DNA from: Blumeriella jaapii
Lineage: Eukaryota > Ascomycota > Leotiomycetes > Helotiales > Drepanopezizaceae
Assembly (NCBI GenBank): GCA_009599575.1
Contig: VWND01000028.1
Span: 62,001-126,000 of the forward strand
Length of the DNA stretch: 64,000 bases
Direction of reading: 5' to 3'
Shown here: positions 1 through 11,041 of the stretch, in pieces
Layout: each line of letters starts with the position of its first letter
How positions within the stretch are numbered: the stretch's first letter is position 1
Program-made: the position numbers and the translations under genes
Notes under the pieces: model-generated
Told to the model about the DNA's origin: nothing
Databases searched by the model: none
Seen by the model: the letters and a program-made list of their open reading frames with translations, nothing else

Positions 1-455
1 ATAGCCAAAATTTTCGACAACGCTTTTAAGCTGGACCTTTTTAATATTATAAACGTACACCCAGTTTTTCACGCTAATCGACTGCGTAAAGCAGCTGACG
101 ACGTTTTTTCAGGTCAGATTAACTTAACTTCTGAATTTATTAATATAACTAATAAGCTTAAATACGAAATCGAAAAATTAATCGCCTATCGAATGCAGCG
201 GAAAACCTTTTAATACAAAGCTTTTTGGATAGACTTAGATAAAAATCTTACGTAGTACCTCGCGTTTGATTTTATATATGCTCTTCTAAAGGTGCGCGAT
301 TTTCATTTGGCGCATAAAAAGCTCCCCGGTCTTTCTGCAAAACTTGTAGACTGGCTGAAGGCGTACTCCGAAGATTTAGATTCGTACGATCATTTGAATA
401 ATAACGTACTAATGGATAAAAGCTCGAGGGCGCGCTTTTTTCGGACGGGGGGTAG
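1..455 (+). pseudogene. 3' end of a decayed Ty3/gypsy pol (integrase C-terminus)
   Basis: This is the tail of an element whose body lies left of the window. Positions 1-212 read, with interruptions, like the integrase C-terminal region PVFHANRLRKTADD seen in the homologous copies at 4349-4630 (minus) and 21250-21465 (plus). The following stretch matches the divergent chromo-like tail of this family (reading frame with VRDFHLAHKKLPG at 292-537). It ends in the purine tract GGACGGGGGG directly before an LTR, so it is the 3' end of a copy sharing its LTR with the next element. Stop codons and frame breaks show it is dead. Confidence 0.75.
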
Positions 456-749
456 TGTGACGATTCACTCTGTTGCCACCTCTCGTATCACCCCAGCAAC
501 TACGTATAGCTGCAAGCTCCCCAGCAACTACGTATAGCTGCAAACTCCCTGGTCTTCTGGTGGGTCTCCCCATCAACTGTGAAGACTATTATATATATAA
601 GGCTCTCTTTCCTTAGCAACCTCTGCCTTCTGCAGTTGTTGATTCTAAATGAATATCTTTATTACAAAACCAAAGGCTCGTTTCATACCATGTGAACACG
701 GCGACCAGTTGACTGATCTCCCAGCCCTCCGACTGATTAGATCGTCACA
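456..749 (+). repeat. LTR of element A (left)
   Basis: The 294 bp LTR begins TGTGACGATT and ends ATCGTCACA, giving a 9-bp terminal inverted repeat. It contains a 28-bp tandem duplication (493-520 and 521-548, one mismatch). It directly follows a purine tract, so it is also the 3' LTR of the copy at 1-455. It is homologous to LTRs at 3836-4105, 18712-18981 and 21709-22005. Confidence 0.85.
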
Positions 750-2970
750 CGACCGGTCGTGAAAAGATTTATTTCCGCATTTCGCGAAAAATGGCTTTTG
801 TTCAACGATTTTTTTTTTAGCAAAGCTTTTTAGCTTCTGCTATTACATTTTAACTTTTTTTTTTTTAATCAGCGAAGAAGCAGCCTTCCTTAAAAGCTTT
901 TTTTTCTGAAAAACAGTTTTTTTTCCGAGGAAAGAAAAACAAAAGAAAAGGCAGAGCATTAATTATTTCGCCTGCCATTTTTTTACAGCTTAGCGCTAAA
1001 AGCATTCAGTTAAGACTTTTGCAAAATCAACTGAAGGAAACGCAAAAGCGTAAACGACAACTTTTGGAAGCTATGCGATTGCGACAAACCTTTTAATCAG
1101 AGCGTTTAGTAGAATTTATCGAACGTGCTTTTGCCAGTCGCGAATTTGCTGCTTCTTTTTTTCGCAACGTTTTATTTTAATTAATAAACGCTGTAAACCA
1201 ATCTTTACGCTTTTCGCGAATTCTTTTTGGATTTCCTTATAACGGCCAAAACTTTAGCGCGCTTTTTAAACGCTATAATTTTTATTTATCTGCTGATTCT
1301 CGACTAGCTCGTATAAAGCGCGTTTCGAACTTTGAGTTTAAATTAAATAATAGTAAAGATTATAAAACACGCTACTAAAAAATTAGAGTTTTCGATAATC
1401 TCGAATTTTACTACGACTATTTCGCTAGCGATCGATTTCGCAAGAATTATATATTCGATCAAACCGAAAGCGTGGCAAAAGAGTTTTTTATTCCGCGTAT
1501 TTTAAACCGTTTCGACCTTATATCTTCCGAAGAATTAGTAAAAAAGGTCGCCGATTTTCTGGCTGATTTTTCAGACGTTTAAAAGGCCGAAAACGAATTT
1601 AAAATACTTGCAATAAATACGTACGACGACTTTTAGCGATTTTATCTGCGATTTTCCATTTTCGCAGCGAACGCTCAAATACGGATTAACAAATAGCTTC
1701 GAAACGTTTTTCGCGATAAAATACCAAAGCGTTTACGAAAAAAGCTGCACTTGGAATGGGCGCGTACAACGATTTTTAAGAATTAGCTCACCGCCGTCCG
1801 TCAAAAAAAATAAAATCAATTGGCTGAACGAATTTTATACGCGAATCGCTTTTTAATCAAATCTACTATTTATTAAAATGGTAGGTTTTTAATCAAAGCG
1901 TATTACGAGTTAAATCGTACGTACGAAAATCGTCCAAATGTTTCACAGGCTTTTTTTCAGCCCTTTACTGTTTTTTCTCCTTTTCCACGCCAAAACGCCT
2001 TTCTTGGCGTTTTTTTTTTTCGATCGGATCAACGACAACGCTCGTTTTTTATTTTATATCAGAAAGTTTAAAAAAGCCAATTTATACGATCTTTTACGGG
2101 CCGACTTTCGGTTCCACTTAAAAGCCTTTTTAAGCTGGTAAATGTAAACGAGGTCGAACCGGCCGAAAATTCGCCTTTTGATAATGGTAGTAAAAACGAA
2201 AACCCTTTTTCAGACGACTTTCAAAACGCATACGAAAAAATTAAAAACTTTTCCGCTAATCGAAGAAACGCTCAGGCCTAAGCAAAGCTTTTTTTTTAAG
2301 CGTATTGCGCGATATACGTTATCTTAACGTTCGAAAGCTTTTTAATAGCGATTTATTAATAATTCCCGTTATATTCATTAAAAATAGCCTTTCGTATAAA
2401 ATAAAAGCGCTCGCCGATTTTAAAGCGAACGGTTATGTATTAATCGATTCGGCGCTAATCAAATTCTTTTTTTTTTTTTTTTAAACTTTTGATTTAACCT
2501 TTCCCGGCTTTTTTTTTTGTAAAAAGGTATAATGAAATTCGTGGCCATTTAATTATATATTTTACGCTTTTTAATCTTATTATTAACAATCGAATATAAT
2601 CGTTTATTTTTTTTTTAATTACCAACCTCGGGAATTATAATATGATTTTAGAAAAAGCTTGGCTGGCCGAACACCAAGTTTTACTAGATTGTAATAAACG
2701 CAAGCTTTATTAGCCGAAGTTTTATCCCTCCACAGCCTTTTACGCTCGTTATATTAAAGTTTCTTATTTGCATTTTCGAAAGATTTAATTTCGCTATCAA
2801 AACGACGCTGTGAAATATGATAAAAACTTTGACCAATTGTGGCAAATTTACGACGCTGTGCGGAGCGCGAAAAGGTCGAATTTTATTCGCGGTGCCAATT
2901 TCGATAGCGACGCTAGTGGGATAATACAAGAAATTATATTACTTTTTCAGGCTGCCGATCTTTTTTTTAT

Positions 2971-3004
<34 letters not shown>

Positions 3005-3835
3005 CGTCAAAACAGCTTTTTCGTTCTACGAAAAACAGTTACATCAAAAACCGAAGGAAAGTCTTCGCCGCGATGGCCTTTCAGCTTAATATAATCGATA
3101 ATTTAAATAAGCTATTTTTTGAACTTTTTAAACGACCAGTTCGAAAACGAGTTTTTTAACCTACTGCTTATTCAATTTTCATCTGCCAGATTATTGCACA
3201 CGCTTTTAAGCTGATTTTTAGAAAAAAAGCAGTTGAAATGTTTTTAACTTTCCTGTACGAAATCGATAAAATATTAAACGATTTTACGTATAACATTTTT
3301 TTTAAAACCCAATTTTATAATTTTTTCGAACGTTTCAAAATTAATAAAATATCGATTTCGACCTTTTCAATTAGCTTAACAAAGCTAACTTCGAATAAAC
3401 CTTTTTTCGAATCTTTTTTTCCGGAGTACAAAAACTTCGAATACGTGTTTTTAAAGCCGCTAGTAACGAACTAGCCTTTTACCGGCCCTACGATTACAAA
3501 ATCGAGCTTATTATAAATAAAAAAGAGCTGAAATACATTTTTTTATATAAAATATCGATTCCGAAGCTCGAGATTGTCAAAATCTATTTGCAAAATAATT
3601 TTAATAAAAGTTTTATCGAACTTTCCACCGCTTTTTTCGCTGCTTTAATGTTTTTCGCTAAAAAACCCGACGGTTTATTGCGTTTTTGTATCGATTATCG
3701 AGCTTTTAATAATGTTATTCGTAAGAATCGCTACTCCTTTCTTTTTATCGATAAGACTTTTGCTCGTTTTTCGAAAGCACGAATTTTTACGAAGCTCGAT
3801 ATTCGTTAAGCTTTTTACAAAATTCGAATGGACTC
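750..3835 (+). pseudogene. Element A, 5' half: gag, protease and N-terminal RT remnants
   Basis: The region begins with the palindrome CGACCGGTCG (750-759); the 82-bp leader found in element B between LTR and this palindrome is absent. No intact gag reading frame survives. Protease remnants lie near 2395-2470 (reading ANGYVLIDSALI, compare NGYALIDSALI in B). RT remnants at 3588-3809 include FAKKPDGLLRFCIDYR and IFTKLDIR, the conserved N-terminal finger/palm motifs of Ty3/gypsy RT. A run of 32 T lies at 2973-3004. The reading stops at the insertion point of B after GACTC. Confidence 0.75.
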
Positions 3836-4105
3836 TGTGACGATCTAATCAGTCGAAGGGCTGGGAGATCAGTCAACTGGTCGCCGTGTTCATATGGTAT
3901 GAGAAACGAGCCTTTGGTTCTGTAACAATAAAGATATTCACTTAGAATCAATAACTGCAGAAGGCAGAGATTGCTAAAAGGAGAGAGCCTTATATACATA
4001 ATAGTCTCCATAGTTGATGGGAGATCCACCAGGAGACCAGGGAGCTTGCAACTATACGTAGTTGCTGGGGTGACATACGAGGTGGCAAAAGAATAAATCG
4101 TCACA
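3836..4105 (-). repeat. LTR of element B (3' LTR, left side)
   Basis: The 270 bp LTR is bounded by TGTGACGAT and ATCGTCACA. It carries a single copy of the hairpin-forming segment GCAACTATACGTAGTTGC (7-bp stem, 4-nt loop). The purine tract of B reads on the minus strand immediately to its right. The 5-bp duplication GACTC is at 3831-3835. Confidence 0.87.
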
Positions 4106-7100
4106 CTATCCCTCCGTCCGAAAAAAGCGCGCTCTCGAGCTTTTATCTATTAGTACGTCACTATCCAAATAATCGTACGAGTTCAAACCTTCGGAATATG
4201 TTTTCAGCCAGTCTATAAGTTTTGCAAAAGAACCGGAAAGCTTTTTATGCGCTAAGTGAAAATCGCGCATTTTCAGGGAAGCGTATATAAAGTCAGACGC
4301 GGGATACTACGTAAGATTTTTATCTAAGCCTATTTAAAAAGCTTTGTACTAAAAGGTTTTCCGCTGTATTCGATAGGCGATTAATTTTTCGATTTCGTAT
4401 TCAAGTTTATTAATTATATTAATAAGTTTAAAAGCTGGATTAATTTGATTTAAAAGCGCGTCGTCAGCTGTTTTACGCAGTCGATTAGCGTGAAAAACTG
4501 GGTGTACGTTTATAATATTAGAAAGATTTAGCTTAAAAGCGTTGTCGAAAATTTTGGCTATAATTTTAAAAAGGCCGTTTATAGGATTGTCGAGCTTGCG
4601 AAAAGGCCGGAAGGTCGGAAATGGACGCATATCGAATTATACGTAATCGCCAACGTTAAAATCGATCGCGCGGCGAAACTTATTCGCACTTTTTTTTATT
4701 TTGTCGTATGCTTATTAAAAATGCGATTTGGCGAAGTTCCAGGCGTCGTAATGGCGGCGAGCGTACGCACGAGCTTCGTTTGCGTTTAGCTTATATAAAA
4801 GATTGAAAAAAGGGAAAGTATCGAGCTTTCAGTTTCAATTAATATGGAAAATATAATCGTATATAATTTTAAAAAGTGAAAGGCCATTTAAATTCTCGTA
4901 AAAAAAAACTATTTAAGCGAAATTTATTATTAGAAGAAATTCGTTCCAATCGTTTTAATAAAAGTTTACGAAAGGTCGAAAGCGTTTTTGCAGATATTGG
5001 TTGTAAATTTCGGTCTGATTATCGGTTTCAAAATGAGCGGCTATCGAAAGCTTTAATTGCGTACCGAATATTTTATTTAATTCAGACCAAAAGGTAGACT
5101 AATATTAAAAGCTACGATCGCTAATAATATTTTTTAAAGGGCCAAAATACCTATATATATGGAATATATATAATTTAGCGAAGCTTCGAGCGTCGATATT
5201 TTTATAGCAAAAGATCGAAATAGCTTGCTTGGAAAAGCGATTTATTATTACGAATACGTTATCGTAATCGTATTTGTTTTTGTTAAAATTGCAAAAGTTT
5301 ATTATAACGTGCTTCCAAAAATGGTTAGAAACAGAAAAGCTGAAAAAGGCCGGGGCGCTTGTTTTTTGGAATAAAACTTTTTCGATAAGCGTAGCAGTTG
5401 CGATAATATTGTTTTACGAAAGTTGTTATATTTCGCTAATAATATTAATCCGAAAGCAATTGCGTAGTTTTGCGAGCGCTAAAATAAACGGTGGAAATCT
5501 GGTCGTATATTTTTCGTATAAAAGCTAAACGAAAATAATCGACGTTTGGTATTATCAAACGACCGTAATATAGCAGCAAATCGCGTTTAAATATATACGA
5601 AATATTATTATCGTTTTTTTTCGTAGCGTTTCGTATAGTTTTCTTTCGGAAGGTTATCAAGCTGCTAATTGTGCGATTAGCGTGGAAAAACTGGTCAACG
5701 ATACGAAATGCGAATAAAAGATCAGTTATTTTAACGATAAAAACAGCTGTTTCGAAAGCTGTAAACGGTCGAAGTTTTTTAATTAAAAAGCGGTAATCGA
5801 TTTAATCGGCTCGAAAAAGTGTTTGCAGGCGCTGGATGCGTTTAAAAAAGTTTTAGCGGTCGAATTCGCTCGTACGACGTGTTAATGCGTTAGCTAAAAG
5901 GTTGTGTTTACCTGGTTTGTACGTAATAAGAAAATTATAGTCGGCGAAAAGCTCGGCCCAGCGTGTTTATCGAGCGTTTAAAAATTTGGAAGTTATAAAA
6001 TATTTTAAAGTTTTATAATTAATAATTATTTTAATTTAATAAATTAAGCTAATTAGTTCAGTACGAAAATTGCTTAAAAATCTTACGATTGCGAGCATTT
6101 TTTTATTGTATACGACGTAGTTTAGCTTTGCGAAAGCTATAGTTTTGCTAAAATAGGCGATTGAAAGCCAGTCGTCGCTATGGAATTGCGAAAGCACAAA
6201 AGCTACTACGCCGTCGGAAGCGTTAGTCTTTAATATACAGAAAAGATTTTGCCTGTAATATTATAGAATTGGTGTAATAATAAAAGCTAGTATAAAAAGG
6301 TCGAAATTTTTCTGATATTTAAAAGTGAAATTATAAAAAACGTTAGCTTTGGTTAAATAAATTAGAGGTTTTGCAATTATACCGTAGTTTCGAATAAAAC
6401 GTCGGTAAAAGTTACAAAAACCAAAAAAGCTTTGTACACTTTTTATAATAGTAGAAGGCTTTTAATAGGCGATTACGGAAATCTTTTTTGGATCTATCTT
6501 TAAGCTTTTAGTCGAAATAATAAAGCTTAAGTAACGGATTCGAATAACGTTGAATTTAGACTTTCGAATATCGGCCTGTAATCCAGCGTTAGCGAGCCTT
6601 TGAAGCATTTTGCGAACGTATATGGCGTGTTTTAAAAAATCGGACGAATAAATAAAAATATTATTTAGGTATATAATGCAGAAATCGTTTAAATAATCGA
6701 AAAGAACGTCGTTTATATAGCGTTGGTAAGTTGCGGATTTATTAATAAGGCCAAAAAATAGCATTTTGCATTTATAGGCGCCGTAACGCGTACGAAACGT
6801 CGTTAGTTTTTTATTAACGGAGTTTATTCGAATTTTGTAAAAGGCTTAACGAATATCGAGCTTCGTAAAAATTCGCGCTTCCGAGAAACGAGCAAAAGTT
6901 TTATCGATAAAAAGGAAAGGGTAGCGATTTTTACGAGTAATATTATTAAAAGTTCGATAATCGATATAAAAACGCAATAAACCGTCGGGTTTTTTAGCGA
7001 AAAGTATTGGAATAACGAAAGGAGCGGTGAAAAGTTCGATGAAACTTTTGTTAAAATTGTTTTGCAGATAGGTTTTGACAATTTCGAGCTTTGGAATCGA

Positions 7101-7440
7101 TATTTTATACAAAGGAGTGTATTTCAGCTTTTTTTTATTTATAATAAGTTCGATTTTGTGGTCGTAAAGCCGGTAAAAGGCTAGCTCGTTACTGGCGGCC
7201 TTAGAAAACACGTGTTCGAGGTTTTTGTATTCCGGGGGAAAAGATTCGAGGGAAGGTTTATTCGAAGTTAGCTTTGTTAAGCTGGTTAAAAGGGTCGAAA
7301 TCGATATTTTATTGGTTTTGAAACGTTCGAAAAAATTGTAAAATTGGGTTTTGAGAAAAGTGTTGTACGTAAGGTCGTTTAGTATTCTGTCGATCTCGTA
7401 CAGAAAGATTGAAAACATTTCAACTGCTTTTTTTCTGGAA
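4106..7440 (-). pseudogene. Element B pol remnant (RT, RNase H, integrase, chromo-like tail)
   Basis: Read on the minus strand from right to left. RT N-terminus is at 7418-6846 (FAKKPDGLLRFYIDYR, IFTKLDIR). RT palm is at 6764-6462 (LFGLINKSATYQRYINDV, then YLNN where the catalytic YxDD should be). RNase H traces lie near 6250-6100. Integrase traces are at 5660-5445 (DLLLYYGRLIIPNVD). The integrase C-terminus is at 4630-4349 (VHPVFHANRLRKTADD), followed by a divergent chromo-like tail. Many stops, and RT active-site Asp codons changed to Asn by G-to-A, show it is dead. Family assignment is firm; exact domain edges are not. Confidence 0.75.
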
Positions 7441-8957
7441 ATCAGCTTAAAAGCGTATGCAATAATTTGGCAAATGGAAATTGGGTAAGCAATAAATTAA
7501 AGGATTCGTTTTCGAACTGGTCGTTTAAAAGGTTTAAAAAATGGCTTGTTTAAATTATCGATTATATTAAACTGAAAGGCTATCGCGGCGAAGGCTTTTC
7601 TTCGGTTTTTAATATAATTGTTTTTCGTAGAACGAGAAAGCTGTTTTGACGAAAAAAAGAAAAAAAAAAAAATAGAAATAATAGAAAAAAAATCGGCAGC
7701 TTAGGAAAATGGTATAATTTTTTGTATTATTCTATTGGCGTCGCTATCGAAATTGGCACCGCGAATAAAATTCGACTTTTTCGCGCTCCGCACAGCGTCG
7801 TAAGTCTGTCATAATTAATCAAAGTTCTTATTACATTTCACAGCGTCGTTTTAATAGCGAAATTAAATTTTTCGGAAATGCAAATAAAAAATTTTAATAC
7901 AACGAGCGTAAAAGGCTGTGGGAGGGTAAAATTTCGGCTAATAAAGCTTGCGTTTATTATAATTTAATAAAATTTAATATTCGGCCAACCAAGCTTTTTC
8001 TAAAATTATATTATAATTTCCGAGATTGGTAATTAAAAAAAAAGTAAACGATTGTATTCGATTATTAATAATAAAATTGAAAAGCGTAAAATATATAATT
8101 GAATGGCCACGAACTCTATTATACCTTTTTACAAAAAAAAAAGCCGGGAAAAATTAAATTAAAAGTTTAAAAAAAAAAAAAAAGGATTTAATCAGCGCCG
8201 AATCGATTAACGCATAACCGTTCGTTTCAGAGTCGGCGAGCGCCTTTATTTTGTACGAAAGGCCATTTTTAGTAAATATAACGGAAATTGTTAATAAATC
8301 GCTATTAAAAAGCTTTCGAACGTTAAAGTAACGCATATCGCGTAATACGTTTAAAAAAAAGGCTTTACTTAAGCCTAGGCGTTTTTCCGATTAACGGAAA
8401 AGCTTTCAATTTTTTTATATGCATTTTGAAAGTCGTTTGAAAAGGGATTTTCGTTTTTACTATTATTATCGGAAAGCGAATCTTCGGCCGGTTCGACCTC
8501 GTTTACATTTATCAGCTTGGAAAGGCTTTTAAATAAAACCGAAGGTCGGCCCGTAAAAGGTTTTGCAGATTAGCTTTTTTAAACTTTTTAGTATGAAATA
8601 AAAAACGAGCGTTGTCGTTGGTCCGATCGAAAGGAAAAAACGCCAGAAGGGGCGTTTTGGCGTAGAAAAGAAGGAAAAACAGAGGGCTGAAGAAAAGCTT
8701 GTAAAGCATTTGGACGATTTTCGTACGTACGATTTGATTCGTAATATGCTTTGGTTAAGAATTTACTATTTTAATAAATGATAGATTTGATAGAGCGATT
8801 CGCGTATAAAATTCGTTCAGCTAATTGATTTTGTTTTTTTTGTTAGACGGCGGTAAGCCAATTTTTAAAAATTATTATACGCGCTTATTCCAAATGCAGC
8901 TTTTCTCGTAGACGCTTTGGTATTTTGTCGCGGAGAGCGTTCCGAAGCTGTTTATCG
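7441..8957 (-). pseudogene. Element B gag/protease remnant
   Basis: The segment is homologous in reverse complement to 1680-3200 of element A. Protease remnants are at 8336-8154, reading ALADSETNGYALIDSALI; this resembles the D-S-G catalytic motif of retroviral-type proteases with the Gly altered. Fragments at 8709-8512 match the A fragment at 1938-2141 and are probably gag-derived. No complete reading frame remains. The stretch ends at GTTCG (8958-8962), the duplicated target of the chromovirus. Confidence 0.6.
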
Positions 8958-8962
8958 GTTCG

Positions 8963-9376
8963 TGTCAGGAACCAACATCACGTGTATGAGTCAGGTGATC
9001 CGCCAAGACCCTCTGCCTCCTACCAACCCTCGAATAGCACTCTCTGCGGATAGGCCGTGGGGGCCGGATAGTACTGTGGGGGCTGGAGATGACATTTAGG
9101 TAAAACACTCTATGGGAGTGATTGCTAAGGAACCAGTTATTAGGGTTATATTGAGAAGGATTGAGAAGAGGTCGGGATGGGGGCTGGAGAGCATACTAAA
9201 TGGGGTTCGCCTGGTTTCCTGGGAAATACTCTTCTCGAGGGCTCCACCCCTCCTTTTGTACTTATACACGCCTTCTACTAGAGATGTAGAAGGTAGAGAT
9301 CAGTCTGACTATCAACCCAACCTTATCTGAGCTCTATTGTCTGAACTAGTGTTTTCCCTGCCTTTCAATCCTTACA
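8963..9376 (+). repeat. 5' LTR of the chromovirus
   Basis: The 414 bp LTR starts TGTCAGG and ends TTACA. It differs from the 3' LTR only by one extra T (GTGTTTTCCC versus GTGTTTCCC near the 3' end), indicating recent insertion. It contains an inverted repeat CCTTCTAC/GTAGAAGG (9271-9278 and 9286-9293) just before the predicted transcript start. Confidence 0.95.
9262..9295 (+). promoter_or_regulatory. Predicted TATA region and transcript start of the chromovirus
   Basis: A TATA-like TTATACAC at 9262-9269 lies about 30 bp before AGAGATCAG (9295-9303). That segment is complementary to the sequence just downstream of the LTR, which would make it the transcript 5' end under a self-priming model. 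The promoter itself is inferred from spacing only. Confidence 0.4.
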
Positions 9377-9378
9377 TT

Positions 9379-9387
9379 CTGATCTCT
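9379..9387 (+). other. Candidate primer-binding site (self-priming type)
   Basis: CTGATCTCT begins 3 nt after the 5' LTR and is perfectly complementary to AGAGATCAG at 9295-9303 inside the LTR. Tf1/sushi-type chromoviruses prime reverse transcription by folding the RNA 5' end onto the primer site, with about 11 nt of pairing. No obvious tRNA 3'-end complement starting with TGG is seen here. Nine bases is short, so this remains a hypothesis. Confidence 0.45.
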
Positions 9388-9470
9388 CTCTACCCACCGG
9401 GACGGCAGTTCGATACTACTAAGACAACCTCCTACTACACTACTACACCTACATCGTTACTATCGATATC

Positions 9471-10997
9471 ATGGCTCCTCGCACTCGCAGAGAACAGGCA
9501 CCTCCAGCTACTCAAGGAGACCCAGCACCTTCGGCTGCTCAGGGAGACCCCGTACCATCGTCTCCCCTGACGTCACCAGCCTCACCAGGGGTCGAAAATA
9601 CCCCACCACCAGGGCGCGACGACTCCCCAACTCCTTCTATCGAAGAAATCACTGAAGGAGGCCACGCTCAAGGCGATTCGGGAGGACCCTCCACCGAGAC
9701 CCTGATTCATCTGGCTGATGAACGAACCCGCGTCGAACAAGAAGAGAACGATGAACGTAGGAGAGTAGAGGAGATACGAGCTAAAGTGGAGCAGAAAAAG
9801 ACTGAGAAAAGGGTCCACGAAACAATCAAAAGACTCGAAGAAACCAAAAGACGCCGAGACGAACTCCGAGAGGAGGTTAAACAACTCCAACGAGAACTTG
9901 ACGCCTTCGAGGATATCGAAGAAGAGGTTTCTATACCCCCTAACACCGCCCCAACTGAAAAAAGACAGAAAATAACCCAAGCCGGCGATTACTATGGGGT
10001 ATCCTCGGAGCACTACGATAACAATACCCATTGGAGACGACCTAGCATCTCCTCTGAGCATACTATACCTCCTGTAGGAGACACAGCGAATTCGAGCCGA
10101 AGGGCACCAAAAATGAGAGACTTCCCAACATATCGAGGGAAAAATACTGAAGAAGCTCAATCTTTCATTCGGCGTGCAGAGCGAAGCTTCCGCCAGGATA
10201 AAGGGGTAACATTCTGTACCGATCAAGAGAAAATTGACGCCTGTGTTTTAGCCTTCGACGATAAGATGGAGAGAAGGTGGACCGGATACGAACGACGTTC
10301 TACGAACATTCGAACCACATGGGACGATTTCAAAAGATGGATGTTGGACTCTCTGATGGATGCGGAAAATCGAGAAATCGCGGCTTCGAATTCATACGAT
10401 AAAGCGAAGCAAAGAGAGCATGAATCAGTTGACGATTTCGTTGCTTATTTGGATAACCTCGAACAGCAGTTGCAAATAACAGACGATGCGACTAGGAGGA
10501 GGATGCTCTTCGCAAAACTCCGACCTACTCTTCGAGAAGAAATCATCAAACGAAGCAATACTGCAGCTACAAGCTCGCACGAAGAATTGGTATCAATCGC
10601 TCGTCGTATCGAAAGTGCTAATAAAGTCATCAGCGACGAAACGAAAGATAATAGACGACGAGACGAGCGCAAGGAGAAGAGGGAGGAAAAGACCTATACT
10701 CACGATCAAGGCTCAAGGGCTAGAACAGATACATACCGTCCTCGATTCGAGAATACGTCACAAGGAGAAAAACGAAAGCGAGAAAACGACAACCCTAACA
10801 AAATCCCTTGGAATCCTAGAACTCCTAACGACTCCTCTTACCCTTCGAAGTGCAGTCGCTGCCAAAAGGAAGGGCACCGCATGGCCAATTGTCCAGAAGT
10901 CGAATGCTATAAATGCAACAGAAAAGGACATATAGCCCCAAACTGCCCCGAAGCTAACAAATCTAAGGATTCGGGAAAAGCTCCCGCTCGATCTTAA
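9471..10997 (+). CDS. gag: Gag polyprotein of the chromovirus
   Basis: A 508-residue protein with an intact reading frame. The N-terminus is rich in Pro, Ala and Ser. Residues about 85-150 are a highly charged predicted coiled coil ([19 protein letters not shown] and on). A capsid-like central region follows (about 210-390). Two CCHC zinc knuckles complete the nucleocapsid: C461-x2-C464-x4-H469-x4-C474 and C479-x2-C482-x4-H487-x4-C492. It forms the cytoplasmic virus-like particle and binds element RNA. The start ATG is 94 bp after the LTR. Gag ends in TAA at 10995-10997, 44 nt before the pol ATG and in a different frame, within a perfect 10-bp stem-loop. Confidence 0.93.
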   Translation: MAPRTRREQAPPATQGDPAPSAAQGDPVPSSPLTSPASPGVENTPPPGRDDSPTPSIEEITEGGHAQGDSGGPSTETLIHLADERTRVEQEENDERRRVEEIRAKVEQKKTEKRVHETIKRLEETKRRRDELREEVKQLQRELDAFEDIEEEVSIPPNTAPTEKRQKITQAGDYYGVSSEHYDNNTHWRRPSISSEHTIPPVGDTANSSRRAPKMRDFPTYRGKNTEEAQSFIRRAERSFRQDKGVTFCTDQEKIDACVLAFDDKMERRWTGYERRSTNIRTTWDDFKRWMLDSLMDAENREIAASNSYDKAKQREHESVDDFVAYLDNLEQQLQITDDATRRRMLFAKLRPTLREEIIKRSNTAATSSHEELVSIARRIESANKVISDETKDNRRRDERKEKREEKTYTHDQGSRARTDTYRPRFENTSQGEKRKRENDNPNKIPWNPRTPNDSSYPSKCSRCQKEGHRMANCPEVECYKCNRKGHIAPNCPEANKSKDSGKAPARS

Positions 10998-11023
10998 TTT
11001 CGTCGCTGCCAACAAGATCGAGC
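10986..11023 (+). other. Stem-loop spanning the gag stop codon
   Basis: GCTCGATCTT (10986-10995) and AAGATCGAGC (11014-11023) form a perfect 10-bp stem with an 18-nt loop. The gag stop codon begins at the top of the 5' arm. Its position at the gag/pol boundary suggests a role in ribosome pausing, recoding or reinitiation at the pol ATG (11042). The structure is seen; the function is inferred. Confidence 0.6.
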
Positions 11024-11041
11024 GAAGAAGAAAGGCAGAGA

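Noticed and set aside
9112..9330. Open frame of 72 codons, repeated identically at 16046-16264
   Set aside because: It lies inside both LTRs of the chromovirus; identical because the LTRs are identical, with no protein-like features.
9582..10226. 214-codon minus-strand frame opposite gag
   Set aside because: Shadow of gag: Ser/Phe/Leu-rich composition mirrors the Glu/Arg-rich coiled coil on the sense strand.
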